Assembly: GCF_000009765.2 (NCBI RefSeq)
Contig: NC_003155.5
Location: forward strand, 4,774,001 to 4,838,000
Length of the DNA stretch: 64,000 bases
DNA from: Streptomyces avermitilis MA-4680 = NBRC 14893
GTDB lineage: Bacteria; Actinomycetota; Actinomycetes; Streptomycetales; Streptomycetaceae
Direction: 5' to 3'
Positions within the stretch are counted from its first letter, which is position 1. The number at the start of each line of letters is the position of its first letter. The notes below the pieces were generated by a model, which did not search any database, was not told where the DNA came from, and was given only the letters and a program-made list of their open reading frames with translations. The position numbers were made by a program, and so were the translations under genes. Below, piece by piece: positions 33,984-39,850 of the stretch.

Positions 33984-34024
33984 GCCCCTATTCCCGGGCC
34001 GGCCCCGGAGGCGTTCGCCTGGCA
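33984..34024 (+). pseudogene. Possible 3'-end remnant of an aldo/keto reductase, inverted
   Basis: The plus strand reads IPGPAPEAFAW, matching the C-terminal FPGPGPSPEAFAW of the AKR encoded on the minus strand at 31796. Only this short piece remains, with no stop after the Trp codon. The two AKR ends bracket the AKR-QOR pair in opposite orientation. Confidence 0.3.
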
Positions 34025-34026
34025 GC

Positions 34027-34044
34027 CCCCCGGCGCTCGCCGGG
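34027..34044 (-). terminator. GC-rich hairpin after the 29-residue membrane protein gene
   Basis: CCCCGGCG and CGCCGGGG are separated by two bases. It is 55 bp past the minus-strand stop at 34099 and before the quinone oxidoreductase start. No U-tract. Confidence 0.35.
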
Positions 34045-34098
34045 GAAGGCGGGGCAGGCAGGGCAGGCGGGGAACGGCACAGCGGTGGCGGCGGCGGT

Positions 34099-34188
34099 CT
34101 ACTGTCCGACCGCCGCCGCCAGCGCCACGACGACGAACATCAGCACAAGCACACCGGCCATGATCCGGTTACGGGTCTTCGGGTCCAC
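34099..34188 (-). CDS. 29-residue single-helix membrane protein
   Basis: GTG 34186-34188 to TAG 34099-34101. Short basic head (DPKTRNRI), then one hydrophobic helix (MAGVLVLMFVVVALAAAVG). The length, head-to-helix design and codon use fit a genuine micro-protein of the streptomycete inner membrane, with AAGG close to the start codon. No function can be assigned. Confidence 0.6.
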   Translation of the reverse strand: MDPKTRNRIMAGVLVLMFVVVALAAAVGQ

Positions 34189-34236
34189 GCCCTTGAGCCT
34201 AACCGCCCCCGCCCGCCCGTCCTCAGGCGCCCGCTC

Positions 34237-34809
34237 TCAGGCGCCCGCCCCGAGCGGCCATCCGGCGACCGTCTCGTACCGGGGCTGCTCACCCGGCACC
34301 CCCGACTTCGGCAGCCGGCTGCGTACGAGACACAGCTCGCCCACCGTCCACGTGCGGCTCGCGAAGGTGTCGAGGGCCTCGACGTAGGGCCGCGCGTCGA
34401 CCGCGTCGCGGCTGCGCGCCACCGTCAGATGCGGGCGGTAGCGGCGGTGCTCCCCCATCGGCACGCCCGCCCTCCCGGCCGCCGCCTCCGCCCGCTCGGC
34501 CAGCAGCCGCAGGGTGCCCAGGTCGCCCTCCGCGCCCGCCCACAGCGCCCGCCCATGGCCGAACTGTCCTCCGCCCCGCACCGCCAGCGGAAAGGGCGCG
34601 GTCCGCCGGGCGGCGCGCTCCAGCCGTACCGAGAGCTCCGGTACGAGTTCGTCGTCGACCTCTCCGTAGAAGGCGAGCGTGAAGTGCCAGCCGGGGCGGC
34701 CCGTCCAGCGCAGCCCGTCCGCTCCCGGCAGCCGGTGCAACTCGTCGACGGCAGAGGCGAGTTCCCGGACCACGTCATCGGGTGGCAGCACCGCGGCGAA
34801 GAGTCTCAT
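34237..34809 (-). CDS. thpR: RNA 2',3'-cyclic phosphodiesterase
   Basis: 190-residue 2H phosphoesterase (LigT/ThpR). Both catalytic HxTx motifs are present: HFTL at 42-45 and HLTV at 127-130. The N-terminal MRLFAAVLPPDDVVREL is diagnostic. It opens 2',3'-cyclic phosphates on RNA ends. ATG 34807-34809; the start is 33 bp from the divergent GNAT gene, so their promoters overlap. Confidence 0.94.
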   Translation of the reverse strand: MRLFAAVLPPDDVVRELASAVDELHRLPGADGLRWTGRPGWHFTLAFYGEVDDELVPELSVRLERAARRTAPFPLAVRGGGQFGHGRALWAGAEGDLGTLRLLAERAEAAAGRAGVPMGEHRRYRPHLTVARSRDAVDARPYVEALDTFASRTWTVGELCLVRSRLPKSGVPGEQPRYETVAGWPLGAGA

Positions 34810-34842
34810 GACGTCACCTTCCCAGAGGCCTACCCTGCTCGC

Positions 34843-35367
34843 ATGAAGATCAGCATGAAGATCAGGAAGGGCACCACCGACGACATCCCCGCCATACTCG
34901 GCCTGCTCGACGGCGCGGTCGCCTGGCTCGTCTCGCAGGGGCGCACCCGGCAGTGGGGTACCCGGCCGTGGACCGAGCGGCCCGGGGCGGTGGAGATGGT
35001 GCACACGTACGTGGCCGCCGGCACTCCGTGGATCGCGGAGGTCGACGGCGTCCCCGCGGGCACGCTCACCCTCAGCGAGGGCCCCGGCGGCTACGTCGCC
35101 CCGGCGGGCGAACCCGAGCGGTACGTGCATCTGCTCGCCGCCGACCACCGGTTCGCCGGCCACGGCGTCGGCGGGGCCCTGCTCGCGCACGCCGCCGAGG
35201 AGACACGGCGGGCGGGGGTCTCCCTGCTGCGGGTCGACTGCTACGCGGGGGACGACGGCAAGCTCGTCGCGTACTACGAGGGCAACGGCTTCGTCCGGAC
35301 GGAGCCCTTCACCGTGACCGTCGACGGCGCCGACTGGCCGGGGCAGGTGCTGGCACGGCGGGTGTAG
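34843..35367 (+). CDS. GNAT-family N-acetyltransferase
   Basis: 174 residues, acetyl-CoA-dependent acetyltransferase. Motif A of the fold is HLLAADHRFAGHGVGGALLAHA (Q/RxxGxG/A as HGVGGA), and the C-terminal LVAYYEGNGFVRTEPF is the usual motif B end. Acceptor unknown. TACCCT ends six bases before ATG 34843, so the mRNA is probably leaderless. Confidence 0.9.
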   Translation: MKISMKIRKGTTDDIPAILGLLDGAVAWLVSQGRTRQWGTRPWTERPGAVEMVHTYVAAGTPWIAEVDGVPAGTLTLSEGPGGYVAPAGEPERYVHLLAADHRFAGHGVGGALLAHAAEETRRAGVSLLRVDCYAGDDGKLVAYYEGNGFVRTEPFTVTVDGADWPGQVLARRV

Positions 35368-35368
35368 G

Positions 35369-35404
35369 CCCGGAGGGTGCGGGCGCGTCGGCCCGCCCTC
35401 CGGG
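35369..35404. terminator. Bidirectional terminator between GNAT and MFS genes
   Basis: CCCGGAGGG pairs with CCCTCCGGG, and an inner CGGGC pairs with GCCCG around the loop GCGTCG; the bulge is TG. It fills the 43-bp gap between two convergent stop codons. Confidence 0.8.
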
Positions 35405-35410
35405 CGCGGC

Positions 35411-36757
35411 TCACGCCGCCGTCGCCAGCTCGCGCTCGCGCGGGACGAAGCGAACCTGCGGATGCCCGTGGTGCCAGCCGACCGACAGGCGCAGACCGCC
35501 GACGCGGGCCAGCACCAGGCCGATCGTGACGGCCGCGAGGGCCGAGACGAGACCGCCGGCGGCGAAGCCGACCCTGGCTCCGTACGCGTCCGTGATCCAG
35601 CCGACCACGGGCGCGCCCAGCGGCGTACCGCCCATGAAGACCATCATGAACAGGGCCATGACGCGGCCGCGCATGGCCGGGTCGGTGCCCATCTGGACGG
35701 CCGTGTTCGCGGTGACGTTCACCGTCAGACCGAACATGCCGATCGGGACCATGAGGAGCGAGAAGAGCCACAGCGACGGGGCGACGGCCGCCACGATCTC
35801 CAGCGCGCCGAAGGCCACCGCCGACGCGATCAGGACCCGCAGCCGGGCCGTGCCGCGCCGGGCGGCCAGCAGCGCGCCCGCCACCGAGCCCACCGCCATC
35901 AGCGTGTTGAACAGGCTGTAGGCACCGGCGCCCGCGTGGAAGACGTCGTCCGCGTACGCCGACAGCCAGACCGGGAAGTTGAAGCCGAAGGTGCCGATGA
36001 AGCCGACGAGGACGATCGGCCAGATCAGCTCCGGGCGGCCGGCGACATAGCGGAGGCCTTCGCGCAGCTGGCCCTTGCCGCGCGGGGCCCGCTCGACGAC
36101 ATGCAGCTCGCGGGAGCTCATGAGGAGCAGGCCCGCGATCGGGGCGATGAAGGACAGGCCGTTGAGCAGGAACGCCCAGCCCGTGCCGACGCCCGTGATC
36201 AGGACACCGGCCACCGCGGGGCCGATCAGGCGGGCCGACTGGAAGTTCGCCGAGTTCAGGCTGACCGCGTTCTGCAACTGGCCGGGGCCGACCATTTCGG
36301 AGACGAAGGACTGCCGGGCCGGGTTGTCGACGACCGTGGCGAGGCCGACGGCGAAGGCCGCCAGGTAGACGTGCCAGACCTGGACGTGGCCGGAGAGGGT
36401 CAGGAAGGCGAGGGCGAGACCGGTGACGCCCATCGCCGACTGGGTGGCGAGCAGCGTGGGGCGCTTGGGGAGGCGGTCGACGAGGACGCCGCCGTACAGC
36501 CCGAAGAGCAGCATCGGCAGGAACTGGAGCGCGGTGGTCACACCGACGGCGGTGGACGAGCCGGTGAGGCTCAGCACCAGCCAGTCCTGGGCGATGCGCT
36601 GCATCCAGGTGCCGGTGTTGGAGACGACCTGGCCGGTGAAGAAGAGGCGGTAGTTCCTGATCCTCAGCGAGCTGAACATGGAGGAACGCCTGGGTGCGGA
36701 CGGGGAGTCGTGGGCGGCAGGTGCGGGGGCGGAGTCTGCTCCGGATCCCGTACTCAA
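35411..36757 (-). CDS. MFS transporter (MFS_3/EntS-like), partner of MarR
   Basis: 448 residues, twelve hydrophobic segments, MFS_3 group (FSSLRIRNYRLFFTGQVVSN, GTWMQRIAQDWLVLSLTGS, DNPARQSFVSEMVG). The group includes enterobactin and multidrug exporters. The start is a TTG at 36755-36757, supported by AAGGAGG eight bases upstream, a notably strong site that compensates for the weak start codon. The marR gene lies 127 bp upstream in the same orientation and probably controls it; the substrate is unknown. Confidence 0.93.
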   Translation of the reverse strand: MSTGSGADSAPAPAAHDSPSAPRRSSMFSSLRIRNYRLFFTGQVVSNTGTWMQRIAQDWLVLSLTGSSTAVGVTTALQFLPMLLFGLYGGVLVDRLPKRPTLLATQSAMGVTGLALAFLTLSGHVQVWHVYLAAFAVGLATVVDNPARQSFVSEMVGPGQLQNAVSLNSANFQSARLIGPAVAGVLITGVGTGWAFLLNGLSFIAPIAGLLLMSSRELHVVERAPRGKGQLREGLRYVAGRPELIWPIVLVGFIGTFGFNFPVWLSAYADDVFHAGAGAYSLFNTLMAVGSVAGALLAARRGTARLRVLIASAVAFGALEIVAAVAPSLWLFSLLMVPIGMFGLTVNVTANTAVQMGTDPAMRGRVMALFMMVFMGGTPLGAPVVGWITDAYGARVGFAAGGLVSALAAVTIGLVLARVGGLRLSVGWHHGHPQVRFVPRERELATAA

Positions 36758-36824
36758 ACGGATTCGCCTCCTTGTGATGGGCGGCTGCCTACGCGCGGGT
36801 GGGGCCGCGTCTTACAGGTGTGCG

Positions 36825-36900
36825 GTTGCAGGTGGGGCAGTTGCAGGTGGGGCAGTTGCAGGTGGGGCGGTTACACGTGGGCGGTTACAGATGGGCGAGC
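36825..36900. repeat. 15-bp tandem repeats running from the marR stop codon
   Basis: GTTGCAGGTGGGGCA at 36825, 36840 and 36855 is exact or nearly exact; degenerate units GTTACACGTGGGCG and GTTACAGATGGGCG continue to 36897 and include the marR stop (36885-36887). On the minus strand each unit repeats the codons for His-Leu plus the flank. Confidence 0.85.
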
Positions 36901-37322
36901 TTCTCCAGTACGGGGGCGGCGGCGCGGAGTTTCGCCCACTCGTCGTCGTCGAGCCCCTCGACCAGACCGGCCAGCCACACGTTGCGTCTGCGGCGGCTCT
37001 CTTCGAGCATCGCCTCGGCCCGCTCGGTCTGCGTGACGACCTTCTGGCGCCGGTCCTCGGGATGCGGCTCCAGCCTGACCAGCCCCTTGCTCTCCAGCAG
37101 GGCCACGATGCGGGTCATCGAGGGCGGCTGGACGTGCTCCTTGCGGGCGAGTTCGCCGGGCGTGGCGGAGCCGCAGCGGGCGAGGGTGCCGAGCACCGAC
37201 ATCTCGGTGGGGCTCAGCGACTCGTCGACCCGCTGGTGCTTGAGTCGGCGCGAGAGACGCATCACAGCGGAGCGAAGGGCGTTCACGGCGGCAGCGTCGT
37301 CGCCATGGGTCAGGTCAACCAT
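36885..37322 (-). CDS. MarR-family transcriptional regulator
   Basis: 145-residue winged-helix repressor. LSPTEMSVLGTLARCGSATP, ELARKEHVQPPSMTRIVALL (recognition helix) and LVRLEPHPEDRRQKVVTQTE (wing with the DxRxxxV signature) are all present. It precedes an MFS exporter gene and is likely its ligand-responsive repressor. A candidate operator with CTTTAG/CTAAAG arms overlaps its own start region. Confidence 0.94.
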   Translation of the reverse strand: MVDLTHGDDAAAVNALRSAVMRLSRRLKHQRVDESLSPTEMSVLGTLARCGSATPGELARKEHVQPPSMTRIVALLESKGLVRLEPHPEDRRQKVVTQTERAEAMLEESRRRRNVWLAGLVEGLDDDEWAKLRAAAPVLEKLAHL

Positions 37323-37325
37323 GTT

Positions 37326-37355
37326 CTTTAGATTAACTCATTACTCTCGCTAAAG
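37326..37355. promoter_or_regulatory. Candidate MarR operator
   Basis: CTTTAG (37326-37331) and CTAAAG (37350-37355) form an inverted repeat around an A/T-rich centre, directly upstream of marR. The A/T content is exceptional for this genome and marks the promoter. Confidence 0.45.
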
Positions 37356-37515
37356 ACCACCCGGGCGCGCGGCCCCATCCGTGACTCCCGCCACTCCTGC
37401 CCACCGGCCCCAAGGAAATCCGGCGGAAACACCCAAGCCGCACGCCTCACCCATATGAGTGACCCGGCAGCGGAAAGTGACACGCCACCCACCCGGGTCC
37501 GGCGACCCTCGTCGC

Positions 37516-37698
37516 ATGGGGACCAGCGTGCTCAGCCTGCGGATAGACGGGGAGCTGCTCGAGCGGCTCCGGCACCATGCCGCCAAAAGGGGAATGAGCG
37601 TCCAGGACTATGTCGTCCGGACGCTCATTCGGGATGACTTCGACGAGCGGTTTCAGGCCGCCGTCGACGAGACGGAGAAGTTCTACGGGGTCACGTGA
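37516..37698 (+). CDS. Small ribbon-helix-helix protein
   Basis: 60 residues. An N-terminal beta strand VLSLRIDGELL followed by two helices (ERLRHHAAKRGMSVQDYVVR; DDFDERFQAAVDETEKF) fits a CopG/Arc-type DNA-binding protein or an antitoxin without its toxin. No toxin gene is adjacent. ATG 37516. Its last codons form one half of a 24-bp palindrome. Confidence 0.8.
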   Translation: MGTSVLSLRIDGELLERLRHHAAKRGMSVQDYVVRTLIRDDFDERFQAAVDETEKFYGVT

Positions 37699-37710
37699 TC
37701 ACGTGACCCC
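37687..37710. terminator. 24-bp perfect palindrome between convergent genes
   Basis: GGGGTCACGTGA and its exact reverse complement are contiguous, containing two CACGTG cores. The left arm includes the ribbon-helix-helix stop codon and the right end lies 7 bp from the NCS2 permease stop. It may act as a bidirectional terminator or as a protein-binding site. Confidence 0.6.
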
Positions 37711-37716
37711 CGCCGG

Positions 37717-39168
37717 TCATGTGAGACCCAGCGCCGGCATCAGGTAGTAGAAGCCGAAGACCGCCGCCACGACGTACATCGCGACCGGGATCTCGCGGCC
37801 CCGGCCGGCGGCCAGGCGCAGCACCACGAAGGTGATGAAACCCATGCCGATGCCGTTCGTGATCGAGTAGGTGAACGGCATCATCATCATCGTCACGAAG
37901 GCCGGGATGGCGATCGTGTAGTCCGCCCAGTCGATCTCCTTGACCGAGTTGGACAGGATCAGGAAGCCGACCGCGAGCAGCGCCGGGGTGGCCGCCTGGG
38001 ACGGGACCATCGTGGCGACCGGGGTGAGGAAGAGGGCCACCGCGAAGAGGCCGCCCGTGATGATGTTCGCGAAGCCCGTACGCGCGCCCTCGCCGACGCC
38101 CGCCGTGGACTCCACGAAGCAGGTGGTGGCGGAGGAGGAGCTGGCGCCGCCCGCCGCGACCGCGATGCCGTCGACGAACAGGACCTTGTTGATGCCGGGC
38201 ATGTTGCCCTCGGCGTCGGTGAGCTTGGCCTCGTCGCTGACGCCCATGATCGTGCCCATCGCGTCGAAGAAGCACGACAGCAGCACGGTGAAGACGAAGA
38301 GGATGCCGGTCAGCGCGCCGACCTCGCTGAAGCCGCCGAAGAGACTGACCTTGCCGATCAGGCCGAAGTCGGGGCTGGCGACCGGGTTGCCCGGCCACTT
38401 CGGGGTGGTCAGGCCCCAGGACGGGACATGGGCGACGGCGTTGATGATCATCGCGAGGACCGTCATCGCGACGATCGAGATCAGGATCGCGCCCGGCACC
38501 TTGCGGACGATCAGCGCGAGGGTGAGCAGCGCGCCGAGGACGAAGACCAGGATGGGCCAGCCGTTGAGGTGGCCGTCGGTGCCGAGCTGGAGCGGGACCG
38601 TGGTGTGGGCGGCGTCCGGGATGCGGGAGACGAAGCCGGAGTCGACGAGCCCGATCAGCATGATGAACAGGCCGATACCGATCGAGATGCCCTTGCGCAG
38701 CCCGAGCGGCACGGCGTTCATGACGCGCTCGCGCAGACCGGTGGCGACCAGGAGCATCACCACCAGGCCGGCGAGTACGACCATGCCCATCGCGTCCGGC
38801 CAGGACATCCGGGGCGCGAGCTGGAGCGCGACCACCGTGTTCACACCCAGGCCCGCGGCCAGCGCGATCGGGACGTTGCCGATGACACCCATGAGGAGCG
38901 TGGTGAAGGCGGCGGTGACGGCGGTCGCGGTGACCAGCTGGCCGTAGTCCAGCTGGTGGCCGTACATGTCCTTGGCGCTGCTGAGAATGATCGGGTTCAG
39001 CACGATGATGTACGCCATCGCGAAGAAGGTGGCGAAACCGCCGCGGATCTCGCGGGACAGCGTGCTGCCCCGCTCGGAGATCTTGAAGTAGCGGTCGAGG
39101 GCGCCGTATGCGGGCCGGTCGCCCGGCTGCTCGGGCGCGGGAACCTTGGCGGGGGCCGAGGTGGACAT
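37717..39168 (-). CDS. NCS2 purine permease (AzgA-like guanine/hypoxanthine transporter)
   Basis: 483 residues. AzgA-type signatures: RYFKISERGSTLSREIRGG, FATFFAMAYIIVLNPIIL, ALAAGLGVNTVVALQL, and FVFTVLLSCFFDAMGTIMGV. About 13-14 transmembrane segments with the two half-helices. It takes up guanine, hypoxanthine or adenine with protons. ATG 39166-39168 is preferred over an ATG four codons upstream, because GAGG is at proper distance. The upstream region contains a nested RNA-like stem structure and a TTCGTACGAA palindrome, so expression is probably regulated. Confidence 0.94.
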   Translation of the reverse strand: MSTSAPAKVPAPEQPGDRPAYGALDRYFKISERGSTLSREIRGGFATFFAMAYIIVLNPIILSSAKDMYGHQLDYGQLVTATAVTAAFTTLLMGVIGNVPIALAAGLGVNTVVALQLAPRMSWPDAMGMVVLAGLVVMLLVATGLRERVMNAVPLGLRKGISIGIGLFIMLIGLVDSGFVSRIPDAAHTTVPLQLGTDGHLNGWPILVFVLGALLTLALIVRKVPGAILISIVAMTVLAMIINAVAHVPSWGLTTPKWPGNPVASPDFGLIGKVSLFGGFSEVGALTGILFVFTVLLSCFFDAMGTIMGVSDEAKLTDAEGNMPGINKVLFVDGIAVAAGGASSSSATTCFVESTAGVGEGARTGFANIITGGLFAVALFLTPVATMVPSQAATPALLAVGFLILSNSVKEIDWADYTIAIPAFVTMMMMPFTYSITNGIGMGFITFVVLRLAAGRGREIPVAMYVVAAVFGFYYLMPALGLT

Positions 39169-39227
39169 GCGTGACCTCATGCGGGTGCGGGGGATGGGAA
39201 CGTCGTCAAACGTGATCGAGCTTGATC

Positions 39228-39308
39228 GAGTCTGGCTGCCGCTCGATCACCAACAGGTTTCCCCCACGTTTCTGTTGGTGTTTCGTACGAACAGAAGGAG
39301 CCAGACTC
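39228..39308 (-). ncRNA. Candidate structured leader of the NCS2 permease mRNA
   Basis: Outer stem GAGTCTGGCT (39228-39237) with AGCCAGACTC (39299-39308), 10 perfect pairs. Inner stem CACCAACAG (39248-39256) with CTGTTGGTG (39272-39280), 9 perfect pairs. They enclose asymmetric internal loops of 10 and 18 bases, and on the minus strand an apical loop with GUGGGGGAAA. The element ends 60 bases before the permease start. Nested perfect stems with purine-rich loops are compatible with a riboswitch, but I match it to no known class. Confidence 0.4.
39282..39291. promoter_or_regulatory. TTCGTACGAA palindrome
   Basis: Perfect 10-bp palindrome, extended weakly as TGTTTCGTACGAACA. It sits inside the larger internal loop of the leader structure above the NCS2 permease gene. 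A GntR- or TetR-type operator is possible. Confidence 0.4.
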
Positions 39309-39427
39309 CAACCGTTTCAGTATGAACATATGAGAAAGAAATCTCCATCTCCGCGCGTAGACCCTTGGTATACAACGGCTCCACGGGCGTGGACGTGACC
39401 GCCGGAGCCGCCTCGTAAGCTGTGCGC

Positions 39428-39694
39428 ATGGCGAAATGGACCCCCACGCACGAGGCGCCGGAGCCCCTGGAGGGCCCCGTGGTCGCCACCATCACCGGCG
39501 GCACGATCCTGTGGTTCGTCCTCTTCCTGGTCCAGCTCCCGTTCTACGGCTGGTTCGACGACCACGGGCACACCTGGTGGGTGTGGACCTGCCTGGCCGG
39601 CGCCGGTCTCGGCCTCATCGGCATCTGGTACGTGCGGGGACGGGACGCGGCGATCAAGCGGGACGCCGCGGAGAAGCAACCGCAGGTGAAGTAA
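39428..39694 (+). CDS. DUF2530 small membrane protein
   Basis: 88 residues with two transmembrane helices (VVATITGGTILWFVLFLVQL and WWVWTCLAGAGLGLIGIWYV) and a charged C-terminus (RGRDAAIKRDAAEKQ). The opening MAKWTPTHEAPEPLEGPVV is the DUF2530 signature. Function unknown. TAAGCT ends six bases before ATG 39428, indicating a leaderless mRNA divergent from the NCS2 permease. Confidence 0.88.
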   Translation: MAKWTPTHEAPEPLEGPVVATITGGTILWFVLFLVQLPFYGWFDDHGHTWWVWTCLAGAGLGLIGIWYVRGRDAAIKRDAAEKQPQVK

Positions 39695-39850
39695 CCGCAG
39701 CGGAAACAGGCGCAGCAGAAGGGGGCGCGGCGGGCACGACCGCCTACGTACGACCACAGCACCACTCTCCGCCGCCCGCCCTCCTCCCCTGGTCGGATCT
39801 TTGGGGCACTCGGCAGGTGAAGGTGTATATCCGCACGTACCGTCGAATGC

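Noticed and set aside
36825..36900. Repeats as operators for MarR
   Set aside because: They lie downstream of marR, are GC-rich, lack dyad symmetry and include its stop codon; the A/T-rich dyad at 37326-37355 is a better operator.
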